Source: Clostridiales bacterium
Lineage (GTDB): Bacteria > Bacillota > Clostridia > Christensenellales > UBA1242
Assembly: GCA_015069415.1 (NCBI GenBank)
Contig: SVIQ01000001.1
Location: forward strand, 94,709 to 158,708
Direction: 5' to 3'
Length of the DNA stretch: 64,000 bases
A program made the position numbers and the translations under genes. The notes under the pieces were generated by a model. It made no database searches, was not told where the DNA came from, and was given only the letters and a program-made list of their open reading frames with translations. The stretch's first letter is position 1, and every line of letters begins with the position of its first letter. Positions 43,269 through 52,892 of the stretch are shown here, piece by piece.

Positions 43269-43679
43269 TTAATAACTACCCATAATTACAGGCCAACCAA
43301 CGACGGTTTTACTTTCTGTTATTGCTATTTGCACATTAACTCTTTTGTTGTCAACTTTAACGTTTTTATTTATTAGATTTGAAAACCCATAAATGATAGT
43401 TGTCCCATTTTCTAAGTATTCATTTTTCACTACTCTAACTTTTAGTGTATCTATTATATTATCAGGAGTAACATTTACTTCCATACTTTCACCAAGGCAA
43501 GACGATATCTTTTTATCCGTCATAAAAAACGAACCGAGATTTATACAATTATCTTTCTTCTCTTTTACATAACAATAATATTCCCCGTCAAAATAATCAG
43601 TCAAAGTAAAAGTCGTCTTATTCATATTTCCAGCACAAATAATTACAAAAACAATTAAAACTATCAAAAATTTTTTCAT
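43269..43679 (-). CDS. Small exported protein, possibly YwmB-like
   Basis: A 136-residue protein with an N-terminal signal helix (residues ~3-16). The end 'VNVQIAITESKTVVGWPVIMGSY' (in part) resembles the closing motif of YwmB family proteins, which in Bacillus lie upstream of spoIID-spoIIQ. Here it is upstream of the SpoIIQ-like gene, with 51 nt between. YwmB is longer (~240), so this would be a shortened form. A 'YC(x)n C' pair is present. The call is weak. Confidence 0.35.
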   Translation of the reverse strand: MKKFLIVLIVFVIICAGNMNKTTFTLTDYFDGEYYCYVKEKKDNCINLGSFFMTDKKISSCLGESMEVNVTPDNIIDTLKVRVVKNEYLENGTTIIYGFSNLINKNVKVDNKRVNVQIAITESKTVVGWPVIMGSY

Positions 43680-43748
43680 GTTTAATTATATTGCAAAATT
43701 TAAAAGTTTAATCATGTAAAAAAATATTTTGTTTGGTGTTTTATGATG

Positions 43749-44678
43749 TTAAACGGCGAATATATTGTATAGGTAAAGATATCCTAAAAGCTCTTCATTC
43801 TTTTTACAGTACGTTTTTAATTTTTCTATTATTCTTGTAGCTTTCAATTCGGTTTCTTCATCAGTTTTTAAAATTGATAAAATCTTCTTTTTGGTGTTGT
43901 AACACGCATTGTATAAAAAGTTAAAATTCAACTCTACTAGCGTTACAAGTGCATTATTGTTTGCCATAGCATAAAACCTGTCTACTAAAGAATAATCCTC
44001 TTTAAAAGCTTTGTAAACATCAACTAGTATTAAAGTTTTGTTTTTAACAGCTGTAATAAAGGTTAAAAAAGCATTAATTAAAATTAAATCTACTAAAACA
44101 ACATCTTCAACATCTACTTCCATCTCTTTCATGAAATTTATATCTTCAAAACAGAAATCTTCATCTTGATTATCTAATCTATCCATTAAACTTAATTTTG
44201 TAATTTGAGTGGTTTCAAAATCAAAATCATATGTTTGTTTCATACAAAAAAGATTTAAAAGATAATTGTAAAATTGACTAAAGTAAAAGGTAGACAACAT
44301 CTTTTCATCAAAAGACGTATTAGCCAATAAAGTTGTTGCCTTTTTATTATTTATCTTACTTGTAAATATAGGCACGCATCCATTGTGATTTTCAACATAA
44401 ACCAATTCTACTTCTGTAAAATTTAAATTACAGTGCAAAAATTTGTTGCCATCTGCAAGCCAGACAACCATTTTGTAACCATCATTTAATTCTTCTTGTG
44501 TCAAATCGTTAACTTGCTTGCAATTAAAAACACATTGTCCTTTTATTTCTTCAACTATGTCATTAACTAAACTTTTTTGCACATATTCGTCAATTACAAA
44601 CATAACCTTTTGGTATCGCGCTTTCAAAAATATTAATTTTTTTATTTCTTTTGCATCTATTCCTAATTTAATTTCCAT
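43749..44678 (-). CDS. Hypothetical protein (309 aa)
   Basis: A 309-residue cytosolic protein without signal peptide or clear membrane helix. An N-terminal alpha/beta part ('KVMFVIDEYVQKSLVNDIVEEI', in part) looks like a Rossmann-type strand-helix, then an acidic helical C-terminal half. A resemblance to the N-terminus of dehydroquinate synthase/iron-alcohol dehydrogenase folds is possible but no metal His residues are seen. Not recognised. It is on the opposite strand to the acyl carrier protein gene, divergent from it. Confidence 0.45.
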   Translation of the reverse strand: MEIKLGIDAKEIKKLIFLKARYQKVMFVIDEYVQKSLVNDIVEEIKGQCVFNCKQVNDLTQEELNDGYKMVVWLADGNKFLHCNLNFTEVELVYVENHNGCVPIFTSKINNKKATTLLANTSFDEKMLSTFYFSQFYNYLLNLFCMKQTYDFDFETTQITKLSLMDRLDNQDEDFCFEDINFMKEMEVDVEDVVLVDLILINAFLTFITAVKNKTLILVDVYKAFKEDYSLVDRFYAMANNNALVTLVELNFNFLYNACYNTKKKILSILKTDEETELKATRIIEKLKTYCKKNEELLGYLYLYNIFAV

Positions 44679-44772
44679 ACTTCAATTTTACTAAACTTAT
44701 TCTCGCTAAATTTAACAAATTTTACCTAATTTTAACGACTTTTAAAGAATTTTGGCTAAAATATAAAATCGC

Positions 44773-44801
44773 TTTACTTTTTTCTTTTGATTTAGTAGAA
44801 T
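44773..44801 (+). promoter_or_regulatory. Promoter of acpP
   Basis: TTTACT (44773-44778), 17-nt spacer, TAGAAT (44796-44801), followed by a GTAGGAGGA ribosome site. Confidence 0.6.
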
Positions 44802-44821
44802 AAAAACAGTAGGAGGAATTT

Positions 44822-45049
44822 ATGGATAAGAAAATCATAGAACTTATTGCTGAACAATTAGGTAAAGACGCAGATTCTATTACTATGAATTCAAAATTAG
44901 TTGAAGAATTAGGAGCTGACAGCCTTGACGTTGTAGAATTAATTATGGCTTTTGAAGACGAGTTTGACATCGTTCTTCCAGACGAAGACATTGCTGGCTT
45001 TAAAACAGTTGGTGACGTTGTTAATTACATTACAAACCTAAAGAAATAA
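44822..45049 (+). CDS. acpP: Acyl carrier protein
   Basis: A 75-residue acyl carrier protein, the acyl-thioester shuttle of fatty acid synthesis. '[21 protein letters not shown]' (in part) contains the DSL serine that takes the phosphopantetheine arm, and '[16 protein letters not shown]'-like end fits helix IV. It is monocistronic, with its own promoter and terminator, while other fatty-acid genes are elsewhere (a fabG-like gene is at 59703). Confidence 0.95.
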   Translation: MDKKIIELIAEQLGKDADSITMNSKLVEELGADSLDVVELIMAFEDEFDIVLPDEDIAGFKTVGDVVNYITNLKK

Positions 45050-45052
45050 TAC

Positions 45053-45082
45053 AAAAAACTACCAGAAAACTGGTAGTTTTTT
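45053..45082. terminator. Bidirectional terminator after acpP
   Basis: ACTACCAG (45058-45065), AAAA loop, CTGGTAGT (45070-45077), with A's before and T's after. It also serves the convergent kinase-like gene. Confidence 0.85.
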
Positions 45083-45083
45083 A

Positions 45084-45947
45084 TTAAACTATTTTACTTT
45101 CATTTCTTAAATTTTCTATAATTTGATCACATATTGAATTTATTTCAGAAGAATTTTTTAATCTTTGTTTCGTCATATACTCTCTAACATTCATCCATGT
45201 TTTTTGTTTCAAAAATTCATTTTCTACATCATCGAACAGGCCATTTGTTGATATTTCTAAATCCGACTGAGGATAATATCCATCTAAATTTTTTAGAAAC
45301 ATTTGAACATTTACTGAGTTTTCGTCTTCAGGAATCCTTTTATAATAATCTTGTCCGGGCTGTAAGAATATATTTTTAGTTGATCTTAAAAATCTATTGA
45401 TTTTCTTTTGTAAATCTCTAAATTGTTTATCTTTTAAATCGTCATCATTCCACCCAAAACTTGCAGGTGGTGAAATAATAAAACATCGATCTGTAGTTTC
45501 ATAAATTATATTTATTATTTTTAACGTTAATTTGTTTAACAGAAATATTTCTTCTTGTTCTGTTAAATCATCATTACATGAAGCGTAATACTCATAAACA
45601 TCAAGATAAAATTTTTTTAAATCACCCAATAATTCGCAATAGTAATTATATAAATCTACATATTCTTGAATTAGTTTTGTTTCTTCAATTTGTTCAACTT
45701 CAGTTAATGGAACATCTCTTTCAAGTTTTTGTAATTCTATTTTCCTTGTCTCGATAAATTCTTTTTGTTTTTCCTTATCTCCAGACAAATCCTCAAGCAT
45801 GGAGTCTCTAACAAAACATATTAAGTCATCAACATCTATCATTGGAATATTTGTTCTTTCAGACAAATGTGAAGAAATTAAACTTTTTCCAACATTACAT
45901 GGCCCAATTAAAACTATTGAGTTTTCTATATTTTTTCTTTTACTCAT
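45084..45947 (-). CDS. Shikimate-kinase-like P-loop protein with long helical insert
   Basis: A 287-residue protein. The P-loop GPCNVGKS is at residues 15-22, and 'MIDVDDLICF' at 36-45 corresponds to the substrate-binding Asp of shikimate/nucleoside kinases. A charged, helical 110-residue insert (residues ~50-160) breaks the usual 170-residue fold. A motif IISPPASFGW lies at the place of the later beta strand. The kinase substrate is unknown. The ATG at 45947 follows TGGAGAAA in a short leader with a TATAAT box upstream. Confidence 0.5.
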   Translation of the reverse strand: MSKRKNIENSIVLIGPCNVGKSLISSHLSERTNIPMIDVDDLICFVRDSMLEDLSGDKEKQKEFIETRKIELQKLERDVPLTEVEQIEETKLIQEYVDLYNYYCELLGDLKKFYLDVYEYYASCNDDLTEQEEIFLLNKLTLKIINIIYETTDRCFIISPPASFGWNDDDLKDKQFRDLQKKINRFLRSTKNIFLQPGQDYYKRIPEDENSVNVQMFLKNLDGYYPQSDLEISTNGLFDDVENEFLKQKTWMNVREYMTKQRLKNSSEINSICDQIIENLRNESKIV

Positions 45948-45965
45948 AATTTCTCCATTTTTTGT

Positions 45966-45994
45966 ATTATACACCATTTTTTAAGATTTTGCAA
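45966..45994 (-). promoter_or_regulatory. Promoter of the kinase-like gene
   Basis: On the minus strand TTGCAA (45994-45989), 17-nt spacer, TATAAT (45971-45966), ahead of the TGGAGAAA site. Confidence 0.75.
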
Positions 45995-46013
45995 TACTAT
46001 ATTGAATTAAAAC

Positions 46014-46039
46014 AAAAAGAGTGATTTAATCACTCTTTT
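46014..46039 (-). terminator. Terminator of ftsH
   Basis: GAGTGAT / ATCACTC with TTA loop and flanking A and T runs, next to the ftsH stop at 46038-46040. Confidence 0.75.
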
Positions 46040-48221
46040 ATTCTTTTTTGTCGCTTTCTCCATCATCTTCTTGAGGTTCTTCTTTAACTTCTTCTTTCGG
46101 ATGAATGAGTTTTTCTAATTCTTTTAATTCTTTTTCAGCTTCTTTTTTAATATTTTCGTAATCTTGTTTAGAAATCACACCTGCTTTTGCAAGAGTTTCA
46201 GCAGTTTCAATTCTTGCTTTTACTTCGTGCATCTTGTGTTCTTCGATTGCTTCACGTTTAGCCCTTTCTTGGTACTCGCGTTTTTCTTGTTCTTTTTTGT
46301 CGATTGCAACGCAAACTTCTTCTACGCTTGCACCGTTAAACAACATTTCAAATTCTTCTTGATAAATTGTTTCTTTTTCGAGTAATATCTCAACAACTTT
46401 TTCAATTACATCTTTCTTTTCTTTCAAAATTTTCAAAGCTTTAGAATGAGCGTCGTCAATAATAGCTTTAACTTCTTTGTCGATAACATATGCTAAATCT
46501 TGACTGTACGGCACTTGTCTAGCATAATTTTTTCCAACGAAGACTTCTCCGCCTTCTCCAAAACTAATGAGGCCAAGTTCGTCTGTCATACCCCACTCAG
46601 CAACCATTTTTCTAGCTAATGCTGTTGCTCTTTCAATATCGTTTGACGCACCTGTAGTAATGTCGTCGAGCATTGTTTCTTCCGCACTTCTTCCACCAAG
46701 CATCATAGCAATAGTGTCAAGAAGTTTCATTCTTGTCATATGAGATTGGTCTTTTTCATCAAATGTTAAAGTGTAACCACCAGCCATTCCTCTTGGAATG
46801 ATTGAAATTTCTTGAACATTGTCACAATTCTCTAAAGTTTGAGCAATGATTGCGTGCCCAGCTTCATGAATTGCTGTGATGCGTTTGTCTTTTTCTGTAA
46901 TGACACGAGAAACTTTTTTAGGTCCCATAAGGGCTTTGTTCAATCCCTCTTGAATGTCAACCATTGTAATTTTAAATCTACCATCGCGAGCTGTAAGTAG
47001 CGCAGCTTCATTTAACACGTTTTCGATGTCTGCACCAGCGAGTCCGCTTGTAAGTCTAGCAATACGCTTAATGTCAACATCCTCACTCAATGGTTTGTTT
47101 TTAGCATGAACTTTAATAATTTCTTCTCTACCTTTAACGTCTGGAAGATGAACATACACTTGTCTGTCAAATCTTCCCGGACGAGTTAAAGCTGGGTCAA
47201 GAACGTCAGCTCTGTTTGTTGCAGCAAGAACAATAATTCCGCTGTTAGACTCAAATCCGTCCATTTCAACAAGCAATTGGTTTAATGTTTGTTCACGTTC
47301 ATCGTTTCCGCCACCAAGTCCGGCTCCACGTTGACGACCAACTGCATCAATTTCATCAATAAATACAATACAAGGAGCAGATGCTTTAGCTGTGTCAAAT
47401 AAACTTCTTACACGGCTTGCACCAACACCGACATAAAGCTCTACAAAGTCACTACCAGAAATTGTAAAGAAAGGAACTTTACTTTCACCCGCTACAGCTT
47501 TTGCAAGTAATGTTTTACCTGTTCCAGGAGGTCCAACCAAAAGCACACCCTTTGGAATTCTTGCTCCAAGTTCAGCATATCTACTAGGATTTTTTAAGAA
47601 ATCTGCAATTTCTGCTAATTCTTGTTTTTCTTCGTCCGCACCAGCAACGTCACTGAATCTAACATTTGAAGAAACTACCATTCTAGCCTTACTCTTTCCG
47701 AAACCAGCTCCAGACTTTCCTCCCGCCATAGATCTAAACATTATAACACCAATAATAATGATTGTAATAATGCTTAAATATGGCATGAAAGTCACAATCC
47801 ATGGTTCGCTTTCAAGGTCATAAGTAGCAACTAGTAAAACTGCACCATCTTTTAATACAAGCTCGCCTTCAGCATTTTTTATAAGTTCGCCATCAGAATC
47901 TCTTTTATAAAGATTGTCATTGTAACTATCTACAAACTCAATTAATTCAGTACTGTTTACAAATGTACAATAAGCATCTATTTTCTTTGGAAATTCTTTG
48001 TCTTTTAATTTTGAATCACTTTTCAAAATTCTAACTTTGTTCCCATAAACATCGATTTCTTTAACTTCACCACTAATTACCATTTCTTGAAATTCAGTGT
48101 AAGAAATTTCTTGAGATTTAGAATTGTTGTCCATAATCCAAACGATTAAAAGGACTGAAAGAACAAGTATAACAATGTATATTAAACTTGTTTTCCAAGA
48201 GTTATTTTTTTTCTTTTCCAT
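46038..48221 (-). CDS. ftsH: ATP-dependent zinc metalloprotease FtsH
   Basis: A 727-residue membrane AAA+ protease. Two membrane helices flank an outside domain that includes '[20 protein letters not shown]' (in part). AAA+ motifs: '[15 protein letters not shown]' (Walker A), '[15 protein letters not shown]' (Walker B), 'RPGRFDRQ' and the pore 'FVEL'. The zinc site is 'HEAGH' with a later Asp. An unusually long Glu/Lys-rich tail (~100 residues) follows. The ATG at 48221 is chosen over a GTG two codons earlier that overlaps the GAGGTGG site. Confidence 0.96.
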   Translation of the reverse strand: MEKKKNNSWKTSLIYIVILVLSVLLIVWIMDNNSKSQEISYTEFQEMVISGEVKEIDVYGNKVRILKSDSKLKDKEFPKKIDAYCTFVNSTELIEFVDSYNDNLYKRDSDGELIKNAEGELVLKDGAVLLVATYDLESEPWIVTFMPYLSIITIIIIGVIMFRSMAGGKSGAGFGKSKARMVVSSNVRFSDVAGADEEKQELAEIADFLKNPSRYAELGARIPKGVLLVGPPGTGKTLLAKAVAGESKVPFFTISGSDFVELYVGVGASRVRSLFDTAKASAPCIVFIDEIDAVGRQRGAGLGGGNDEREQTLNQLLVEMDGFESNSGIIVLAATNRADVLDPALTRPGRFDRQVYVHLPDVKGREEIIKVHAKNKPLSEDVDIKRIARLTSGLAGADIENVLNEAALLTARDGRFKITMVDIQEGLNKALMGPKKVSRVITEKDKRITAIHEAGHAIIAQTLENCDNVQEISIIPRGMAGGYTLTFDEKDQSHMTRMKLLDTIAMMLGGRSAEETMLDDITTGASNDIERATALARKMVAEWGMTDELGLISFGEGGEVFVGKNYARQVPYSQDLAYVIDKEVKAIIDDAHSKALKILKEKKDVIEKVVEILLEKETIYQEEFEMLFNGASVEEVCVAIDKKEQEKREYQERAKREAIEEHKMHEVKARIETAETLAKAGVISKQDYENIKKEAEKELKELEKLIHPKEEVKEEPQEDDGESDKKE

Positions 48222-48241
48222 ATCCACCTCATGTAATTTTT

Positions 48242-48270
48242 ATTATATCATAAAAATAAAAGTTTAACAA
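48242..48270 (-). promoter_or_regulatory. Extended -10 promoter of ftsH
   Basis: On the minus strand TTGTTA (48270-48265), 17-nt spacer ending TGA, TATAAT (48247-48242), then GAGGTGG and the ATG. Confidence 0.75.
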
Positions 48271-48382
48271 ATATTTTTTGTGTCTTTTACCTATTTTTTC
48301 CTAAAAACGAAAATTTAAATACTTTAACCTAAATATTATACTTAATGAAAAATTTAAATATAATTAAAATGACATAAAAAAG

Positions 48383-48411
48383 TTTACAATTTCAAATATT
48401 TGTGATAAAAT
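48383..48411 (+). promoter_or_regulatory. Extended -10 promoter of cvpA-tyrS
   Basis: TTTACA (48383-48388), 17-nt spacer ending TGA, TAAAAT (48406-48411), 18 nt before the ATG at 48430. Confidence 0.75.
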
Positions 48412-48429
48412 TCAATTAGTGAGGTGATT

Positions 48430-49200
48430 ATGGCAACTATTGGTTTAGTTATAGATATAATTATTGTTGGTCTTTTGATTGTGTTTGCAATCAGTGGCCT
48501 CAAAAAAGGATTTATGAAATCCATTATTTCATTATTCAGTTGGGTTGTATGTATTGTTATTGCTGTATTTGTAGCAAAATATGTAGCTAACCTAATTAAT
48601 GGTATTTACGACTTCTCTGCTCTAATTGGCGGAAAAATTAGTAAAAGTTTAATCAAATCGAACGATTACTTTTCTCTTGCAGTGAGTTCTTTCGGAACTA
48701 AGGCTAATTTAATTAAAGCTATTCCTGATTCAACAAACAAAGTTCTTGCATCAATCTTAAAAGTTTTCTTTGAAAAATCTAATGATGACATTATGACAAG
48801 CAACAAATCAGTTGGAGAAGTTACAGGAGATGGTCTTGGAAGTATTATCATGCTCATCATTTCAGCAATTTTGGTTTTCATTATCTTAAAAATCATTGTT
48901 GCATTGTTAAGTAGATTCTTTGACAAATTAGCAAACATTAAAATAATTGGTGGTCTTGATAAAATTTTAGGACTTACACTTGGAATAATCAAAGCGGGAT
49001 TAATTATTATTACGTTAAACTTGATTTTAGTAGGATTATCTTTAATGCCAGTTGTAAACAAAACTATCACTCCAATTATTCAAGATAACACTCATGTAGA
49101 AAAAGTAATCTACAACGAAACAGACAAATTTGTTGAAAAACATGTAATCAAAGGCGACTTAATTAAAAACTGGGTGTCTGACCTTTGGGATGCTAGATAA
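48430..49200 (+). CDS. CvpA-family membrane protein
   Basis: A 256-residue protein. The first ~65 residues ('IVGLLIVFAISGLKKGFMKSIISLFSWVVCIVIAVFVA', in part) match the CvpA start, 'G+++G+....S+++++...A+..A...'. Further membrane helices are at residues ~137-160 and ~180-210. A soluble loop of about 70 residues lies between. CvpA homologues act in envelope homeostasis; the exact activity is not known. GAGGTG precedes the ATG at 48430; a GTG two codons earlier overlaps it. tyrS follows 11 nt later in the same operon. Confidence 0.75.
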   Translation: MATIGLVIDIIIVGLLIVFAISGLKKGFMKSIISLFSWVVCIVIAVFVAKYVANLINGIYDFSALIGGKISKSLIKSNDYFSLAVSSFGTKANLIKAIPDSTNKVLASILKVFFEKSNDDIMTSNKSVGEVTGDGLGSIIMLIISAILVFIILKIIVALLSRFFDKLANIKIIGGLDKILGLTLGIIKAGLIIITLNLILVGLSLMPVVNKTITPIIQDNTHVEKVIYNETDKFVEKHVIKGDLIKNWVSDLWDAR

Positions 49201-49211
49201 AAGGAAATTAT

Positions 49212-50438
49212 ATGAATTTATTCGAAACTTTAAAAGACAGAAATTTATTATATCAAACAACAGACGAAGAAAAATTAAAAGAATTATTAAATGGACAAGT
49301 TACAGTTTACTGTGGTACAGACCCAACTGCTGACAGTTTACACATTGGACATTGTGTTCCTTGTACAATCTTAAGACGTTTTCAACAAGCTGGACATAAA
49401 GTTTTAATCTTGGTTGGAGGCGCAACTGCTGCAATCGGTGACCCTACAGGTAAAACAGATATGCGACCAATGCTCACCAAAGAACAACTTGCTCACAACA
49501 TTGAAGGAATTAAAAAAGCATATAGCAAATTTGTTACATTTGAAGGCGACAATCCAGCGATTATCGTAAACAACGCAGATTGGTTCTCTGGTTATGACTA
49601 TGTTAACTTTATGCGTGACGTTGGCGTTCACTTCAATGTTAACAAAATGATTACTAACGAAATTTACGCAAAACGCATCGAAGAAGGTGGACTAACATTC
49701 TTTGAAATGGGTTATATGTTAATGCAAGCTTATGATTTCTTGTACTTAAACAAAACTTATGGTTGTAACCTTGAATGGGGTGGCGCTGACCAATGGGGAA
49801 ATATTGTAGCCGGAACTGAACTCGGAAGAAAAATGAATTTCCTTGACGGCAAAAACAGAGTTATGGTTGGAGCTACTAACCCACTACTCTTAACTCCAGA
49901 AGGCAAGAAAATGGGCAAAACCGAAAAAGGTGCGATCTGGATTGACAACGACAAAATTTCAGCATACGACTTTTATCAAGGAATTTATCAAACTCCAGAC
50001 GCTTGCGTTGAAATGATGTTCGCTCTCTTTACCGATATCCCTATGAACGAAGTTAGAGATATGATAAAATCTGACATTGTTGCAAGTAAAAAACGTTTAG
50101 CATACGAAATTACAAAGTTTATTAGAAATGAAGAAGACGCAATTCTCGCTCAAAATATGAGTAACAACTTGTTTGCTTCATCTTCTATTAACAAAGACAA
50201 TGCTCCAAAATTTGAAATTGAGTTATCTGATAACGAAATCGGAGTTTTAGATTTGCTTGTAAATGCAAAGTTTGTTCAAAGTAAAGGCGAAGCAAGACGT
50301 TTAATAGATCAAAATGGTCTTTCTATGGACGGCGAAACAATTAAAGACGCCACAATGTTAATCAAAAAAGAAGATTTAACAAACGGTATCTTATTTAAGA
50401 AAGGAAAGAAAAACTTCTTAAACATAATCGCTAAATAA
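49212..50438 (+). CDS. tyrS: Tyrosyl-tRNA synthetase
   Basis: A 408-residue class I synthetase that charges tRNA-Tyr. 'YCGTDPTADSLHIGH' (in part) contains HIGH; 'GKKMGKTEKG' is the KMSKS-type loop; 'QAYDFLYL' and 'GGADQWGNIVAG' bind tyrosine. The C-terminal ~60 residues form an S4 RNA-binding domain ('KGEARRLIDQNGLSMDG', in part). Length is typical. It lies in a two-gene operon with cvpA. No T-box leader is visible. Confidence 0.96.
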   Translation: MNLFETLKDRNLLYQTTDEEKLKELLNGQVTVYCGTDPTADSLHIGHCVPCTILRRFQQAGHKVLILVGGATAAIGDPTGKTDMRPMLTKEQLAHNIEGIKKAYSKFVTFEGDNPAIIVNNADWFSGYDYVNFMRDVGVHFNVNKMITNEIYAKRIEEGGLTFFEMGYMLMQAYDFLYLNKTYGCNLEWGGADQWGNIVAGTELGRKMNFLDGKNRVMVGATNPLLLTPEGKKMGKTEKGAIWIDNDKISAYDFYQGIYQTPDACVEMMFALFTDIPMNEVRDMIKSDIVASKKRLAYEITKFIRNEEDAILAQNMSNNLFASSSINKDNAPKFEIELSDNEIGVLDLLVNAKFVQSKGEARRLIDQNGLSMDGETIKDATMLIKKEDLTNGILFKKGKKNFLNIIAK

Positions 50439-50439
50439 C

Positions 50440-50466
50440 AAAAAATCCACAAATCGTGGATTTTTT
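50440..50466. terminator. Bidirectional terminator (ATCCACA-type copy 2)
   Basis: AAAAATCCAC / GTGGATTTTT hairpin with AAATC loop between convergent tyrS and the 156-residue gene. Near-identical to 35210 and 54105. Confidence 0.85.
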
Positions 50467-50936
50467 TATTTATCTAAATTTTTATCAATTAATTCGTTTA
50501 TATCATGAATTAGTTTTTCAGGATCTTCTGTTATGTGATGAAGTTCTTTTTTCTTTGCCTTTCCTTTTTCAACATATTCAATCATAATGTCACAATCGTT
50601 TTCTTCGCTAGTTCGTGTAACGTGAATATTTGTGATATTCTTATATTCAATTTCAACCGAATTCCACAATGAATTAACCATGATTTTCTTTTCATGCAAT
50701 TGATATTTTTTCTTCTTGTGAATAAAAACCAATGAAACAATGCTCCAAGCTGAAGTAAGCGCAACAATTGTAAGAGAAATGATAAGCATATACCATTCAT
50801 GTACAAAATATGTTAAATCGATAATTGCACAGAACATAACAACATCTAAAATCTCAAGTATAATCGTTAAAATTAAAGTATATTTATTATGGTTGTATTT
50901 TATATCTCTAACTTTTTTATCCTTTTCCTTTTTCAC
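50466..50936 (-). CDS. Membrane protein with bacterial PH-like domain (156 aa)
   Basis: Two membrane helices (about residues 17-38 and 45-66) and a cytosolic C-terminal ~80 residues with 'MVNSLWNSVEIEYKNITNIHVTR' (in part), a beta-rich pattern like bPH (DUF304) domains. The GTG start at 50936 follows GGGGGG; the frame extends into ychF without a site. It lies 10 nt downstream of the ychF stop, so it may be translated from the ychF mRNA. Function unknown. Confidence 0.55.
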   Translation of the reverse strand: MKKEKDKKVRDIKYNHNKYTLILTIILEILDVVMFCAIIDLTYFVHEWYMLIISLTIVALTSAWSIVSLVFIHKKKKYQLHEKKIMVNSLWNSVEIEYKNITNIHVTRTSEENDCDIMIEYVEKGKAKKKELHHITEDPEKLIHDINELIDKNLDK

Positions 50937-50946
50937 TTCATCCCCC

Positions 50947-52041
50947 CTAAACGTTAAATTTGAAAACAATAATATCTCCGTCTTGAACAACATAGTCTTT
51001 ACCGGCACTTATGATTTTACCTTTTTCTTTACAAGAATTGTAATCCCCAAGAGCAACAAAATCATCATATTTCACTACGTCTGCACGAATAAATCCTCTT
51101 TCAAAATCTGTGTGTATTTTACCAGCAGCTTGAGGAGCAAGAGTACCTCGACTTATTGTCCATGCACGCACTTCTTTTTCTCCCGCTGTAAGGAAACTAA
51201 TTAGACCTAACAAATGATAACTTGCAACAATTAGTTTGTCCAATCCAGAAGCATCTATTCCCAATTCTTCTTTAAACATTTCTCTGTCTTCAGCTGGCAT
51301 ATTTACAAGCTCTTCTTCTGTTCTAGCACAAAGTGAAATAACTTCAGCATTTTCTGTCTTTGCAATTTCTTTAATTTTTTCAATGTTACCAATTTGAAAT
51401 TCATCCAATTCATCAGAAGTGTTAGCAACGTAAATAATAGGTTTTGTTGTAATAAGGAAGAAACTATCTACAATTTTCTTTTCTTCTGCATTAACATTTA
51501 ATAGTCTGGCAGGTTTAGATTCTTTTAACAAATCCATAATTTTGTTTAAAAGTTCAAATTCTTTTTGTGATTGAATGTCCGCAGAACCACCATGCACCAA
51601 TTTCTTAAGTTTGTCAATACGTTTAGTAACTGTTTCAATGTCCGCCAAGATAAGTTCTAGATTAATAGTTTCAATATCTCTAACTGCATCTACCGAACCA
51701 TCAACATGAATGATTTTGTCATTGTTAAAGCATCTAACCACATGAACAATAGCATCAACTTCTCTAATATGACTTAAAAACTTGTTTCCAAGTCCGGCTC
51801 CTTCGCTTGCACCTTTTACCAGTCCTGCAATATCCACAAATTCAATTTGAGCTGGAGTAATCTTTTGTGTGTTGTAAATCTTTCCAAGCACATCCAATCT
51901 TTCGTCTTTTACATCAACAACTCCAACATTTGGTTCTATTGTACAAAACGGATAATTTGCACTTTCTGCTCCCGCCTTTGTGATTGCATTAAACAACGTA
52001 CTTTTACCAACGTTTGGCAATCCTACTACACCTAATTTCAT
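50947..52041 (-). CDS. ychF: Ribosome-binding ATPase YchF (Obg-like)
   Basis: A 364-residue P-loop ATPase. 'GVVGLPNVGKSTLFNAIT' P-loop at the start, 'NYPFCTIEPNVG' (G2), 'DIAGLVKGASEGAGLGN' (G3), 'VANTSDE' in place of NKxD (explains ATP preference), and a TGS domain at the end ('RAWTISRGTLAPQAAGKIHTDFERGFIRADV', in part). YchF binds 70S ribosomes and responds to oxidative stress. The start is the first ATG; no strong ribosome site is seen, and the gene diverges from uppP. Confidence 0.95.
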   Translation of the reverse strand: MKLGVVGLPNVGKSTLFNAITKAGAESANYPFCTIEPNVGVVDVKDERLDVLGKIYNTQKITPAQIEFVDIAGLVKGASEGAGLGNKFLSHIREVDAIVHVVRCFNNDKIIHVDGSVDAVRDIETINLELILADIETVTKRIDKLKKLVHGGSADIQSQKEFELLNKIMDLLKESKPARLLNVNAEEKKIVDSFFLITTKPIIYVANTSDELDEFQIGNIEKIKEIAKTENAEVISLCARTEEELVNMPAEDREMFKEELGIDASGLDKLIVASYHLLGLISFLTAGEKEVRAWTISRGTLAPQAAGKIHTDFERGFIRADVVKYDDFVALGDYNSCKEKGKIISAGKDYVVQDGDIIVFKFNV

Positions 52042-52110
52042 AAATTTCCTTTTAATTCAATATTCTAATTATTACTAAATGATAATACAATATTTTGAGG
52101 AAAATTTCAA

Positions 52111-52860
52111 GTGAAAAATATCATTAATTACATTTTCATAGGTTTTATACAAGGTATAACTGAGTTTTTACCAGTTTCAAGCAGTGGTCACATAGTGTTG
52201 TTTGGTTCTCTTTTTGAGTTGGAGAACCTTCTGTTGCTTAGTGTTGTTGCTCACATCGGAACACTTTTTGCAGTCCTTTTTTGCTACAGAGGAAAACTTA
52301 TGGAGTTAGTTAAAAAACCAATTAACAAAACTAATTTACATCTTTTAATTGCAACTATTCCCACTGTTTTAATTGTAGTTTTCTTTAACGATTTGATTGA
52401 AAAATACTTCGGAATGAATTTCTTAATTTGGGGATTTTTAATTTCAGCTGTTCTTCTTGCCGTTGCCGACTTTAAATCTACTGGCAAAAAATCAATTAAC
52501 AAAAAGAATTCTTTAATTATGGGTGTAAGTCAAGGTTTAGCAATACTTCCAGGAATCTCAAGAAGCGGAACAACACTTTGTTTTGGCTTGTTGTCCGGAG
52601 TTGAAAAAAAGGAAGCTTTAGACTTCTCTTTCTTAATGAGCATTCCAATCATTTTTGCAAGTGCTGTTTATGAAAGTTTTGATATTATACATTCTCAACT
52701 AAGTGTTAATTGGTTAGGAATTTTCGTTGTAATGGTAACTTCTTTCATTTTCGGAATTTTATCTATAAAAATCATGCTTAAATTAGTCAACAAAAATAAA
52801 CTTTTCTACTTTAGCTTTTACTTAATAATATTAAGTCTAATCATTTTATTGTTTTTATAG
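52111..52860 (+). CDS. uppP: Undecaprenyl-diphosphatase UppP (BacA)
   Basis: A 249-residue membrane phosphatase that recycles undecaprenyl pyrophosphate for wall synthesis. 'GFIQGITEFLPVSSSGH' and 'LAILPGISRSGTTLC' are the two BacA active-site motifs (E17/E21-type and PGxSRSG). About seven membrane helices. It starts with GTG after GAGGAAAA. Downstream the OLE RNA promoter begins 33 nt after the stop. Confidence 0.95.
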   Translation: MKNIINYIFIGFIQGITEFLPVSSSGHIVLFGSLFELENLLLLSVVAHIGTLFAVLFCYRGKLMELVKKPINKTNLHLLIATIPTVLIVVFFNDLIEKYFGMNFLIWGFLISAVLLAVADFKSTGKKSINKKNSLIMGVSQGLAILPGISRSGTTLCFGLLSGVEKKEALDFSFLMSIPIIFASAVYESFDIIHSQLSVNWLGIFVVMVTSFIFGILSIKIMLKLVNKNKLFYFSFYLIILSLIILLFL

Positions 52861-52892
52861 AACTTAATCTAAAAAGAAAAATTTTTTTACAT

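Noticed and set aside
43749-44678. Iron-containing alcohol dehydrogenase or dehydroquinate synthase
   Set aside because: Only the first strand-helix looks similar; metal-binding His residues and the nucleotide motif are missing.
50740-51204. 154-codon open frame on the plus strand opposite ychF
   Set aside because: It lies opposite a well-supported gene, has no ribosome site and low-complexity Ser/Phe-rich sequence.
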